Below are positions 34,440 through 46,180 of a stretch of DNA of 64,000 nucleotides, in pieces. The notes below the pieces were generated by a model, which had not been told where the DNA came from, made no database searches, and saw only the letters and a list, made by a program, of their open reading frames with translations. Position numbers and translations under genes: made by a program. The DNA is from Dryococelus australis (lineage: Eukaryota > Arthropoda > Insecta > Phasmatodea > Phasmatidae): the NCBI GenBank assembly GCA_029891345.1, contig CM057009.1, positions 301,173,466 through 301,237,465 on the forward strand. The letters run 5' to 3'. Each line of letters starts with the position of its first letter. Position 1 is the first letter of the stretch.

Positions 34440-36130
34440 CATCACGTTAAATATAACATATCAGCTGCCTTCATTACATAAAATCTAAACACCTTCATCT
34501 AATGTTAACCAGAGGGCCATCTTGTGACCTTCAGCATCTCCTATAGTGGTACTAACTTGGCCACTGGCTCGAATATGGTCCACTATGAGCTCCATAAGGG
34601 AAGCATTTTGTTCCTCTTGAGTCATACTTCCTATCTTATGCCCCCTTATGCTGCAAAATCTCCAATATAGACACAGCACAAACATCATAGTCAACAAAAT
34701 AATCATGATAATTAACCCTATCTCTAGCCCAAGGATAGTGTCATCACTCACAGCATTCGTTCAGGGCAACATACCTATTCCAACTAAATAAGGATTCCTA
34801 AGATTATGACTAACAGAACAATAATAACTAGGCCCAAAGATATATTCTATATGTTTCGAAACAAAAAATGTTCATAAAGAGCTCGGCTGACACTAGCGTC
34901 CAAAGTGATATTTAAATGAGCTATACATGACGGCCAATTTTCTTCAAGACAATCGTTAAAAGAAGGAAACACTGTTTTGGTCTGTGCTGAATGAGCAGGA
35001 TAATATAATATCATAGATTAAGAACAAACTGCTGGAATCACATTAATAATTTTAAACTCAGTTTCTGTGTTGTAATTGCAAGGATACATCTAATTGATTC
35101 ATACTTCCTCATTCAAAAATAACTTATAGTCACATGGAAATGAAACATCAATAGCGCCTGGATGCTCACTAATGTCTAATATTCTAGTCACATTCTTACT
35201 AATGGTACGATTCATTTCTAATTTGGCTACCATTCATCAAAAAATATCTCTCAGGTCCTACCTGATTAATGATCAAGTGGGATTCAGATTGACAAGTAAA
35301 TGAACACACTTCTCCTAATCATTCAGTAGTACTTCCATGAAAAACAGAGGTACAGAATCAAAATCATGCAGCTTCCAATTATCATCTTTCTTAACTATAG
35401 GTATTTTCATCTTAACAAATATGTTACTCTCAAATATTTTGCAAATGCATATTTTTAAGTGGTAATAAACTTATACTTCACTAATTGGAAGAGCTAAACA
35501 ATACCTATCTTTATCAACTATTTAAGCCAAAAATTTTAATTTCTTCTCTAAAAGTCTTCAGGGGAGACAAAAACTGCAGGTGACTTATGTAATCTACAGT
35601 GATCTAAAATTTCAACTCTAAACACTGTATGGGCCTGTTTTGCCAAAAGGACTACAAGTAAAAGTTGGATCTGAAGGACATTAGAGAGCTCATTTATCAT
35701 TCCTGCATGACTTTCTTCTAAGGTCTCCCTAAATGAATTTGGATATTTGGTCTCAGATTATTGAATTTTGTTTGCACTTCATCAAAAAGTTCTGAGACTG
35801 CATTATCAACGACTGAAATTTAATTAGAAATGTTGGCTAAAGCTAAATGTTTTGTTAAACTTGTTTATTCATTACTTTAATGTAACCTGCTAACTCCTGT
35901 TCATTCTTAAACAAACTGTCTACCTGATTTACTATTGCAATGACACAACCCCAGTTTGCAACTTCTCCTAAGGATGCTAATAATATTCGTTTTGACTTAA
36001 ACTGTTCCTCAACTTCTACTAGGTATTCTCTTGCGGCTACATTTAAATTATGAACTAAAGTTCCAGAAATTAAAAGAAAGTTCTTGTGTTCTTTATATAA
36101 TCTATTTGACAAAATTCCTTCAGCCCTGTT
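34440..36130 (-). pseudogene. Env-like gene of a Gypsy/errantivirus-type element (copy B)
   Basis: Between the integrase remnant (36,680-37,343) and the LTR-like block, broken minus-strand frames span about 1.7 kb. The upstream part has the 85-codon frame at 35,855-36,112. The last frame (34,485-34,751) has a strongly hydrophobic membrane segment near 34,640-34,730 followed by a basic, cytoplasmic-type tail, as expected of a class I-like envelope C-terminus. Stops and frameshifts run through the whole region. Position and topology support an envelope; sequence similarity to insect fusion-type Env is my reading and unverified. Confidence 0.5.
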
Positions 36131-36679
36131 TCGTACAATGAAATTCTTTTGTCACCTCGTCTATCCTCCCTGCTAATTTTTGCGGCCATGCTGACTGGAA
36201 ATCCAAAATAACAGATGAAATTTATACAGTTATCTTAGTCATTGGCTGGAAGTGTGCTCTTGCGACCACTCCAATGGCTATGGACTCAGTAGCGTCAGAG
36301 AGAGCCTATTTCTGGATCAGCACCACCTACCACAGGATGGTGACAGCTGCTATCATCCACAAGTTGCACCACACTGAGTGTTCCTAGCTCTCTGGAGATT
36401 AAAGACAAGTTACTTACTACTTATGTTGTTAGAGACTTTCCTGAAACCTACCATTTTCCAAGTGTTAAATCACATTGCAACAAGTAAAACTGTTTTGGAC
36501 AACATGGAAACAAAACCAGTGTATTTACTCTATAACATCTAACAAACAACCTATCTATATATTAGGGCCCTTAATATGGTTTCTTTCGCTCATTGTTGAG
36601 AATTTCTAACCAGAATTGCCCTCGTATTTTCTTTTTAAGGTAATATAAGCTGGATGACACCTGTTTTAGTACTACAGCA

Positions 36680-37343
36680 GGACCATTCCTATGGTGCATA
36701 AATTTTGGAGTCAGGCCCATCTCTCTTATGGGTGTGTAAATCAACAACTCCTGGCCTGGCTAGTACTCAACAACCCTGCACTGGGTATCGTAATGCTGCT
36801 TTCCCCTCTCTTGCTATATTCGAATGTTCTCAACTGCTTGCCTCTGGAGCACCTTACACATTCTTTGCAGCTGCTTGCTTTCCACCTAGTCCACCTTCTA
36901 ATTGAGGCAGATCTCTGAGGGCAAGATGGGTTCATGCCCATATGCAAGCATGAATGGAGTAAACACTTTACTTTCCTACCTACTAATGTTATAAGCAAAC
37001 TTTACCAGGGGAGTCTCTGATCTTTATCCCTTTGGTTAATGGACAGATGTTATGACATCAGAGCTGTCAGGGTGGCATGCAACCTTTCTACAGCTCCATT
37101 ACATCAAGGGCAATAAACTGATGTTATTGTCCTCTGTACATCCATCAATCTCAAAAGCTCATGAACTACTGCTCAGCTTAAAACTTGTCCACTGTCATTT
37201 AAATTGATCCTCTTCTGGAATGCCTACAGATTACGTTTTCCAAAAGAAATTGTGCTACTTCCTAGGCAGTCTCTGCAGGTACAACTTGAGTCTTTGCCCA
37301 CCTTGTATCATAATCTATACATGTAAGAGTCTCAACAATTTTG
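36680..37343 (-). pseudogene. Integrase of the env-bearing element (copy B)
   Basis: Minus frame from 37,343: TCIDYDTRWAKTQVVPAET with the first catalytic Asp, INLSDSGQ with the second, ITSVYCP and GAVERLHATLTAL with the catalytic Glu, then a block like AYNIS and a C-terminal tail (RNGPAVVLKQ). The usual DNG is DSG. Frameshifts occur between blocks. The element is cut at 37,343 where the 85-bp shared segment starts, same as in copy A. Confidence 0.7.
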
Positions 37344-37344
37344 G

Positions 37345-37430
37345 TGACTGGGAAACACCGCTGGCGCCAATCTACCATGAGTTATTGTGTCACAGTTTGT
37401 CTAGTGGGATCAGTGTATTCATCTGCATCG
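37345..37430 (+). repeat. Short shared segment (2 of 4)
   Basis: Copy B partner of 1,881-1,965, lying between the minus-strand integrase and the plus-strand Gypsy. Confidence 0.6.
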
Positions 37431-39429
37431 CCCCATCAAAGTCAACAGCGTCAAAATGGAGGACACCACATCTGATCATCCGCGAGAACTCAAGCATTCC
37501 GTGTTGGCAAACACGACTCCCGTGATCACGAACTACTTCGACATGCCAGTCGAATGATGTGTACATTTTGGTAGATTGAGTGAAGTGAATGTGTTTGCTG
37601 AAAATTCATGGGATCAACCGTTATGCCAATATAGTACGCTATCGCTTCAACGTCGTCAGAAACACGCCTGTGCACGGGCACTGAATGTGACAGACAGGGA
37701 ACAAAGTGGGCACAGTGCCAGCAGTGGAATGGGACTCACATTTGCAATGCGTAGGGCCTGAAGAGTATACCACCTTCTGCGATGGTGTCATAAACTGTGA
37801 CGAGTACCATTAGATGAACTGTAAAGACATTGCGCCTCCGATGGCACCAGAGGTGAAGCTCACGCTGCCACCAGTAGTTGTAACGTAGATGCCACAGGGA
37901 CTAACGGGTCCAGATCCTAACGTACTTTTACCAACTTTTGCGGGACATGATGCAGAGGACCCAGGTACATATTAAGTGGTATGTGAGTAGAATTTGCACC
38001 GACATCGCATACACTGTAAGGACTGAATGGAGGTCACCGCGAACAGGTTGAGTGGAACAGCTGCCATGTGGTGGAATATAGTCAGAAAAAATAGTGTGAC
38101 ATGGGAGGATTTTTGTGACCGGCTACTGGAAAGGTTTGACACAGATGGAAATACCATCCAGTCCCAAGCTCGGCTATTACATAAGCAACAACTCCAGAAC
38201 AAAGGGATTGATGAGTTCATTTTATGCAAACTAGGCCATAGTCGCGCGGAGCCAGCCGGGAGAGAATGAAACGTTTCACGCGGGAGGCACATACCTACGA
38301 ATGAGTTAAGCAGGTGGAACAACGAGAAAAAGGTCTGTACAGACACCGTAAATCCCAACCACCTGTACCCCTCACGCTAGCTATTGATGTCACGCGACTG
38401 CAACCGCATGTCAGGCAGATTACACAATTGCCACCTTAGCAGGAAAGTCCACCCGCAACATGCACATGAGTGTTACAAGTGAGTGACAGTACCGTACGTG
38501 CGTTAAAGTTTAATATTGAAGTGGAGGGAATGAATATGATTGCCATGATACACACTGCAGCAAACCACATTTTTGTACATGTGAGTGGTTAATATAGTCT
38601 ATCACAAGGAGAGTGCCACCACGTCACCTACAGTTTGCCATCACAAATTAACAAGATGAGGCAAGAAGTGTGATGCACGTGACAGTGGGGGTACGTGAAC
38701 TCCGTACCAAGTGTGAAGTCTACATTGTGCCGGACCTGTGCAATGAGATGGTACTTGGGTTACCATGGTTGATTGACAACAAAGTCATGGTCAAACCACA
38801 TCTTGACCATCTGCATGTGGGGACACGTTTAAGGTGGACAATTTATGAAGTAGGAGCAATGCTGCCAGCTACAACAACTGCTGTGCCACTCAACGATTTC
38901 AAGCACGAGGTGCACGAGCAACATTAACAACGCCTGCAACACCTGCTGGACCAGTATGCCAGTGTGTTCCACATTGATGGGAAGCTGCAGCACACCAATG
39001 TCATCGAGCACGCCGTCATCATGGTGCACGAGGACCCAGGGTACTCTAAGCCACAAGACCCAGGTTTTTATTTCCAGCGCATCATAAATCAGCTGGTATG
39101 TGAGATGCTAAATGATAATGTGGTTGAAAATATGCAGAGTTTCTACAATTCAAACATATAACTAGCTCCTAAAAAGGATGGCAAATTGAGGTTTTGTGTA
39201 GACTTTCGACCTTTTAGCAAGATAACTGTAAACATGCCACCTCCAGTCATTAACATCAATGACACTTTGTCTACATTATGACCAGCTACTGTATTCACAT
39301 CACTTGACCTTAAAACCGGATATTGGCAAGAACCCATCCTCCAACAAGACCATAAAAAGACTTCTTTTACCACGCCAGACGGGTGAAGATTTCAGTTTGT
39401 TGCCATGCCATATGGCCTAAAATGGGAAC

Positions 39430-39678
39430 ATGCCACTTTTCAAAAACCTCATAGTAAATGGGTTAGATGGTTACATAGGAGACTTTTTGATGGCTTACCT
39501 TGATGATGAACTTGTATGGTCGAACAGATGGGAAGTACACCTGCACCATCGGAGCCTTGTGTTCGAGAGTCTCGAACACAACAAACTCATATGCAAGAGT
39601 AATATGTGTAAGTTAGGGATGAGTAGAATTAAGTTTTTGGGACACTATGTAACAGGGAATGGACACAAACTAGAATAA
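39430..39678 (+). pseudogene. RT palm segment with YLDD box (copy B)
   Basis: Open stretch containing LIVNGLDGYIGDFLMAYLDD and ELVW, the catalytic palm motif of Gypsy RT. It starts after a stop that replaces the Trp following PDG. Confidence 0.8.
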
Positions 39679-39961
39679 CAACATGTACAGGAATTACAAA
39701 CAAACCCATGTCACACAAACAGGATCAAAAATGTTTTCCTTAATAAATTAGTTTAGGGAATTCGTCCCAAACTTTTCTGTGATATCTGCACCATTGATGG
39801 AATTGCTATGTGAAAAAAGTAAATTTGTATAGGTACTGCGAGCTGATCAATCATTTAAAGAAATCAAACATGCTTTCCAAAATTGTAAGCCATTAGCCAG
39901 GTATAGTCCGGAGTTACCTGTTGTTGTGCAAACAGATGCGAGTCAATAGGGAATTGGAGCT

Positions 39962-40807
39962 GTGTTATATCAGGTGGTAAAACACGGGGAGAAAAGTATC
40001 ATTAACTACCACAGCGCAAAGTTTGGCAAGGCAAAATGCAAGTACCATGTGCACAAGCAGCAGTTTTTAACGATTGTACACGTGCTGAGAAAGTACCGGC
40101 CAGATCTGTTAGGGAGACAGTTCACGTTGAGAACGGATAACCGCTGTCTAGTCTGGTTGCAAGGCATGCATAACGGGAAGAGTAAATTTGCACGATGTGC
40201 CTTGCTACCCCAGGAGTTCGATTTTAAGGTAGAAGACATGGCGGAGAAAATCTACAATCTCGCTGATGCACTGCCCAGAAACCCCTGTCCAAACCTAAAA
40301 GTAAAAGATGATGCTGAGTGGGAACAGGCTCTACCACCTTTCCAGACTACACAAACTGCAGACAAACAGGCTTGTGTTTTACAGAACATTGTCGTCACAT
40401 CATCCGGTGAGCTTGTCTCGTTAAATGTCCATAACTTGTTAAGGGAGATACACACTGCGCGAGAAAATTCCCCAGATGCAGCAAAACGCTGGCAACACTG
40501 TGCCACGAGGTACATAGAACACTGGAGAGTAGTGGACAGGGAAATACAAACCAAACCCCTGGTATTTGCACGAGGTGGCGTACGTACGTGCCCAAGTAAA
40601 CACGGGAACTTGTTCTCCAATATGTACATGATAGCTTGGAACATGTGCACCCAGGATAAGAACAAACATGTAGGAACGTGTGAAAGTATTTTCATTTGCC
40701 AGGAATTCAATGGGATGTACATTAACATGTGCAGAGTTGTGTCATGTGCAACACTCGGAAGCCGCAGTGAACAGACGGCGATGCTCCACATAAACAGAGG
40801 TTGCTAA
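39962..40807 (+). pseudogene. RNase H and integrase N-terminus, longest open frame in the window (281 codons)
   Basis: Includes IINYHSAKFGKAKCKYHV and QQFLTIVHVLRKYRPDL, then TDNRCLVWLQ and LLPQEFDFKVEDMAEKIYNL followed by ADALPRNPC, the C-terminal half of Gypsy RNase H. A linker follows, then a decayed integrase zinc domain. Copy A carries stops and small shifts over the same stretch (4,500-5,320). The preceding RT frame is closed, so this is a fragment and not a gene with its own start. Confidence 0.75.
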
Positions 40808-41165
40808 CTGAACTGTTTAAAACCGTAGCGCTTGATATCATGAGTCCCTATCTGCACACCAAATACTGTAAAAGGTTTCTCATTGTCGCCGTGGATATAT
40901 TTACCAGATGGACTGAGGCGTTCCCAGTCAGTAATGTTCGCACGCACACAGTAGTGCAAGTCATGCAGACGATAATTTTTCCAAGATGGGGGTATCCCAA
41001 GTACTTACTGACAGACATTGGTATGCAGTTTGTAGGGAGAAATTTTGGAGAGATTACTGCACCAGATGGGGAACTGAACACCATACCATTTCCACCTACC
41101 ACCCCAGCGTAATAACCAGAAGAATGAATTTGCCTCCGATTCATGTCAGGATGAAATCTGCAAAA
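40801..41165 (+). pseudogene. Gypsy integrase core, first part (copy B)
   Basis: Has VALDIMSPYL (first Asp), FLIVAVDIFTRWTEAFPV, IFPRWGYPKYLLTDIGMQF where the second-Asp block DNG reads DIG, and STYHPS. The chain is interrupted at about 41,165 and resumes at 42,112. Confidence 0.85.
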
Positions 41166-41169
41166 ACAC

Positions 41170-42112
41170 ATATTCAATACTGTTAATACTCGTACAAATT
41201 ATTATAATATGTGTAACAGGGCCCACCAAGTCGCCACTAATGGGCAATAAACAACTTCCAGTTTCAACCAAGCGCTATACACTATAGCAACTTATAACAA
41301 CATCCTGTTACATACAACACACACACAACTGCAAACATGTTGGCCAACATTGACATTTGATCTACCAACTTTACATACATAATTACTCCTATCGTGTATG
41401 TTAAAGGGGACGCATCGAGTGGAAAAGAGGGGGGAATTAATTTATCCCTTCTTGCATATCTTTTGTCAATCTAATGTTATATATATATATATTTCTGTGT
41501 ACCATGTTGGATGTTTCAATAAGGTAGTTTCATATATTTCGCTATTAAATTTAATAATAGGATTTTTGAAGGGTACAATTTTTGAGTGTCTAGTGTAATG
41601 TCCTTGACGTGTACTTATATCACTCCATATATTTAATACCATAAAACAAATGTTCAAATATTACCCCCTCAGTACACCCCCCTTTATAATATAAAGGAAA
41701 GGATTATAAAAAGAAAGAAAAATGCAGCAATACATTTCCTACCTACATAACATTTATTTACAAAATAAAATAATAAATTACATATAATCACGGATTGAAA
41801 AACAATTCCACATGACAAGAATATGCATGTCGCCAGTAGTACCAACTAATTTCCTATACAAACAAATCTGATCACCGAGTTCCATCTTCATCTTCTAACG
41901 TGAATACATATACGCATTACCGAAAACACTAATTGCAGCATTATTGTCCATTTTGCCCTCATGAACTGGAAAAGTCTTCCAACAGATTATCCTGTTTGGA
42001 TCACTCTCACTAATATCCTTTGGTGCAGGCTCCTTCTCGACATGAGGCCTTCTGAAGAAACACATTTCCAACAAACCACTGCCAGCTTTAGCAGCTATTC
42101 CTTGAAGACTAG
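41170..42112. mobile_element. 940-bp insertion within the Gypsy integrase
   Basis: It splits the integrase between the block after STYHPS and IPEVLFCLKNRVNAATG. It contains a minus-strand coding-like segment and AATAAA, with no LTRs or transposase recognised. It could be a retrocopy or a non-autonomous element. Copy A cannot be compared because of its deletion. Confidence 0.5.
41895..42110 (-). pseudogene. Coding-like fragment of unknown origin inside the insertion
   Basis: The minus frame is open for 71 codons up to a TAG at 41,895-41,897: LQGIAAKAGSGLLEMCFFRR, then PHVEKEPAPKDISESDPNR, then IICWKTFPVHEGKMDNNAA and ISVFGNAYMYSR. Composition and motif texture look like real protein. An AATAAA lies downstream on the minus strand near 41,755, like a 3' untranslated region. 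No family recognised. The upstream end coincides with the insertion edge, so the gene piece is 5'-truncated. Confidence 0.4.
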
Positions 42113-42352
42113 TTAGGCATCAGGTTAGGAGAAGACCATACCAGATGGGCAGAGTTGATTCCGGAGGTTTTGTTTTGTTTGAAGAACAGAGTAAATGCTG
42201 CAACGGGGAAAATGCCCTCGGAAATGGAAGAGTGTTGTGAACTATGTGCGCCCTGTGAACCCTGCCAAAACCTGTCAATACGACCTGAGGGGATTGTCAC
42301 GCATCAAATGCAAATAGACGAAGAAACAAGGGTGAACCAAGAGAGTTATTAA
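42112..42352 (+). pseudogene. Gypsy integrase C-terminal part (copy B)
   Basis: HTRWAELIPEVLFCLKNRV then NAATGKMPSEM matches the block at the end of the Gypsy integrase core (W..wi.e..f.lr...naaTG.tPsel). Confidence 0.75.
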
Positions 42353-42719
42353 TGTTTGAGTATGCAATGTTTGAGTACCAGAAAGCAGGAGGCCGCCCCC
42401 GATCGGTTCCTGGTATGTATGTGTATGTAATGGTAAACCCGTTATCGGCGGGAGCGAAGAACCTTTGTGCAGGACTCGCACCCAAGTAGATTGGGAAGGT
42501 CAGAACACCTGTCAAAACGGGAAATTCCACGTTTCTCTGAAGCTGGGTCCAAATTGGTACTGAAACGTCACCGCGACGACCTGCATATACCCCGGACACC
42601 TGCAGGATAGAGGGACAAGGAGAAGCCGGAAAGCCCAGTACCTCAGCAAGCATGACGTTGCATACCAGGTAATATGAAGGATGACAGGGTTAGCACCTGG
42701 AACAAAATCAACACCAGTC

Positions 42720-43260
42720 TCAGGAACACACAAACTGGGAATTTAAACAATAACACTGGGAACACTTAGTCATTTAGGGGCTTAGTGCCATTAGTGCACT
42801 CCACACCAAACAGGCAGAGAGAAAGCGAAAAAGTGTAAAAACACAAGTAAGAAAAGAGAGTAGTAGTGAAACACCGTTTCTGGTCTTTCCTGTGGAGGAT
42901 AGTAATAATATCACGAATCAAAGCAGCTTCAGGGGTTTCACGAGTGTAAATGAGAAAAGAGGTACCCACAGTGTACACGTAAATCACAACACAACCAGTC
43001 TCAGTGACGTAAGTTTTAAAGGGTTTCCCCAAAGCACCAATATCAATTGTTGTAACCAAAGTTAAAATGTTAATCGGAATACCACAAGTGTCAGTGTAAC
43101 ACCTATTCAGAGTTTTTCAGCCCTCACAGGGGATTGCCTAGTAGCGCACGGAGGTTTCAAAGGGTTTGGGGAAATTAGTAGGGTGATGAGTGTGACGTCA
43201 CATGTCAACAAGCAATAGCATAGCGCTCACAAGAGGCGAAACGAATCACTGCTGCGGCCC
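42720..43260 (+). pseudogene. SFKGF-type peptide-repeat segment, unit I
   Basis: Plus-strand frames give NNITNQSSFRGFTSVNEKRG, then HNTTSLSDVSFKGFPQST, then GGFKGFGEIS, with spacing of roughly 20-35 residues, and then TSHVNKQ. The same kind of repeat is in unit II. Stops and shifts are present. I do not recognise the protein; FxGF-type low-complexity repeats occur in several unrelated families. Confidence 0.35.
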
Positions 43261-43572
43261 CACAACATGGTTCCAGCCTACACCTCCACTCCCTGCAAAG
43301 CCGCAGAATCAGGAGACACCAGAGGCCATGCTTCTTATGTCCTCAACCAGTGGTCCCGGTTCATAGCCAGGCAAAGTTGAGTTGCTCACACAATCTTGGC
43401 CTTCAAAGGAGGGATCGTTTGATGTCGGCTTAACGCCAGCCGCATTTAGACCATGACGGCGCTCATCGCTCACGACATCCTGCCATGCACTTGTGCACAG
43501 AGGCCGTAACTTGAAGCTCCAATAACGGAATATTTATTTGAAGTGTAAAAATTATGTCTCTTGTTTATTTTC

Positions 43573-43760
43573 CAGGTTTCAAGTGTCTAAATGTTAAAAA
43601 TGTATGTTTGATATTATTACAAAATGTTTGGTTAAATTCAAAATGTTCCTGCATGAAGACTAAGAACATATTATTCCAGCATAAATGCTGTCTTAAAAGA
43701 CATTTTATGAATACAGAAAATTCACATTTAAATCTAAGAAGTAAATCAACATCTAAATTA
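43573..43760 (+). pseudogene. Zinc-finger-like exon, unit I
   Basis: Follows TTTATTTTCCAG. The frame reads GFKCLNVKNVCL and KCSCMKTKNILFQHKCCLKR followed by HFMNTENSHL. The Cys, Leu-Lys-Arg-His and following pattern faintly recalls the fingers of lola-type alternative exons (C..C....Y....L.rH...EC). Too degraded to be certain. Confidence 0.25.
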
Positions 43761-45074
43761 TTTATGTGTAATTTATTGTTCAACTATAAAAGTTTTACTC
43801 CACGTGCATAGCACTTCCACTTGTGTGAACCCTGTAGACAGCCATGGTAGGTCCATGCAACCCTCCATTTGGGCAGTCCGTCGAGGAGATCTGGGAGTAT
43901 GCGCTGTCACGTAGCACTACAACTTTGCATGATGTAAATTACAAAGTTCACTAGTATACGTTAACTTTGATTTATTTGCCAGAAATTCCCCAAGCATTAT
44001 GCTTTGCTACTGTAATTTGCCTTGTAACTTCCATATACGGTAAGGAAGATTGGAGTGGCGGCCTTGCATCTTAATAGCGACATCGCCAATTTAGTTTCAT
44101 GTAATTCTGTAATTACTCGTGCACTTAAGGTTACTTACGTGTATGTATTTATGGTGATTCTTTATTGTTTTACGGTACTCATGTGAACACATGGTTACCG
44201 CACAAGTCAATGTTTAGCATCCATGCACTTTGAGTTTTATTTGTGTAATTCATGGCGCTGTAACTTTATTCAGCACTTGTAATTCATTCAGTACATGCAT
44301 TTTCATGTATCTGCTTTGTATATATAACTGTTATTCCAATTTGATTTCGCCATCAGGCTGCTAAACCAAATGTCAATCTCAGGGGAAATTTGCAGAGTAT
44401 AACCATTGTGCCAGAATGCAGTTCTATGGAGAAAATTGAAATTCATCGGAACATGACCGCTACAATCTTTACGAATCACGCTTCTAACTTGCATTCATGC
44501 ATCTGCATGTTATGTGGCCACATGGTGCATATTATCATGGTATTTGTGCATTTCTAAAGCTTTATATATTTGTCCTAGTGGGTAGGTAATTGCGTCACCA
44601 TTACCGTCGCAAGTCGAGCTCCGCATCTGCATTTACAACGCTAAAAATCACACATGTTTGTTAATTTCATCATTCTCTGCACACTGTCTTCAGTAAAAAT
44701 GGCTGTCCACCCTAAACGGCTGTCAACCTCTGTCCTTGTGAAGATTGTGTCTTCTGAATGACAGTGAAGTCATCCATCTAGGAGTGCGCTAGAGTAATTG
44801 CGGGCTAGGGAGCACCCAAATGGAGTTAGCTAGAGAAGTCCGATACAATACATACAATTAACCATGGCACTATCGTGTATGAGTGACAGAATAAAAAGCA
44901 TATATCACACTGCTTAAAGTCTTTCCTTTGTGGTGACAGCAACCTCTCGCCATTTTTCAGTCATAAAAGTTTAGTAAAGATGTTTAGTAAGGAAAGGTTT
45001 TTTATAAGTACGCTTGGGTGAGACAGACACACAGAACCACATCATCCCTGAGAACCATGAGGCTCAACAGTGCA

Positions 45075-45160
45075 ATGACTGGGAAACACCGCTGGTGCCC
45101 ATCTACCATAAGTTTATTGGTTCACCGTTTGTCTCGTGCCTCGCCCGATGGCCTCAGTTG
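45075..45160 (+). repeat. Short shared segment (3 of 4)
   Basis: GACTGGGAAACACCGCTGG and the following 60 bases match 1,881 and 37,345. Confidence 0.6.
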
Positions 45161-45289
45161 TATCTCACCACATGGCCATGAGTGCTGTGGTCGTAAAAAA
45201 AAATTAACATTACAAAAACCCTCAAACCTGAGTATAGCCAGACCATTTGTAGGGAAGAGCGGCAAGGATACGACGTTACGCCCAGTACC

Positions 45290-45905
45290 GCAGCAAGTAT
45301 GGAGCATTTCACCAGGGAGTACACTGGGAAATGATAACTCCGACACTGAACAGAACAACAACACTAACACGGGAATACCAAGCCAAAATAATGAACTGTC
45401 ATTTAAGGGTTTTGCACAGACTGAACACTCAAAACCTGGTAGTTAGGAGGAGGAAACAAGTAATACCAAAACAACATTTATGGGTTTTTTCTGTTAATTC
45501 CTGAAACAACACAATGATTCAGAGTGAATTTAAGGGGTTTCTAGTGTACATGAAGAAAGTGGTAAAATGAGTTTACACATAAATGTCAACACTACCAGTG
45601 CCAATGAGTTGAGTTTTAAGGGTTTCCCCAAGGCACAGTTGAATTTTGGTTGTAACTAAAGTGTAAACTTAAATTTGGATGCCATGAGTGAAGGCAAGAC
45701 GCCCTTCAGAGGCTTTCGAGTTCCCGCAGGGGGGAGCATATTAGGGCAAGAAAGTTTGAATGGTTTTGTGGAGAATAGAAGGGCAGTGAATGTGACATCA
45801 AGTGTCAATAAATCACAACACAGCACTCACAAGAGGCAAGCCAAGTCACTACCACGTACCAACATTGTTGTTCCTGATTACACCACCACCCCCTGCAAAC
45901 ACTGA
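45290..45905 (+). pseudogene. SFKGF-type peptide-repeat segment, unit II
   Basis: Frames give NDNSDTEQNNNTNTGIPSQ then NELSFKGFAQTEHSK, then NTTSANELSFKGFPKAQ, then KTPFRGFRVPAG and LNGFVENRRAVN, and a more conserved tail with THKRQAKSLPRTNIVVPDYT. The tail aligns with unit I at 43,210-43,300. Short frame shifts break it; copies I and II share the motif but not the shifts. Confidence 0.4.
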
Positions 45906-46180
45906 AGAAACAGACGACCTCAGAGGCCATATTTTCTTTGCCCTCAAACGGCAACCAGCCGGGCAGAGCCCACCAGAGCAATGTTGCATTGTTCGCACCA
46001 TCTTGGCTTTCGAGGGAGGGGTCGTTTGGCGCCAGCTACCAGCCTGCTGCGCTACAGTCCATGATGGCGCTCACCACGCACGTGTCATATGTCCTACAAG
46101 TGCGCAAAGAGGACAATATTATGAACTTTCACATAAATACTATTTTTCACAGTGTAAAATGTGTTTGTTTATGTATTTGC

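Larger units (their letters stand above)
37430..42480 (+). mobile_element. Plus-strand Ty3/Gypsy element, more complete copy (copy B)
   Basis: Same element as 2,060-5,440, but extending through integrase to about 42,352. PHD-type finger about 37,665-37,800, Gag 37,880-38,450, protease 38,470-38,927, RT 38,930-39,700, RNase H 39,880-40,300, integrase 40,400-41,165 and 42,112-42,352. The integrase is split by a 940-bp insertion. Shared stops with copy A show that it was inactive before duplication. Confidence 0.85.
42500..45250 (+). repeat. 2.75-kb tandem repeat, unit I
   Basis: Direct repeat of 45,250-47,970 with substantial divergence (about 30% over exon-like parts). Shared landmarks in order: CCCAGTACC.CAGCAAG, the SFKGF-type repeat region, a CPLTC-type tail region, an acceptor-like TTTNCAG followed by a Cys/His stretch, a long AT-rich part, and the 85-bp shared segment. 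Present only in copy B. Confidence 0.65.

Noticed and set aside
40252..40791. 179-codon minus-strand open frame
   Set aside because: Antisense of the RNase H/integrase frame at 39,962-40,807, which carries clear motifs.
43554..43811. 85-codon plus-strand frame beginning with ATG at 43,554
   Set aside because: The start lies before a likely splice acceptor; the part after the acceptor is kept as an exon candidate.
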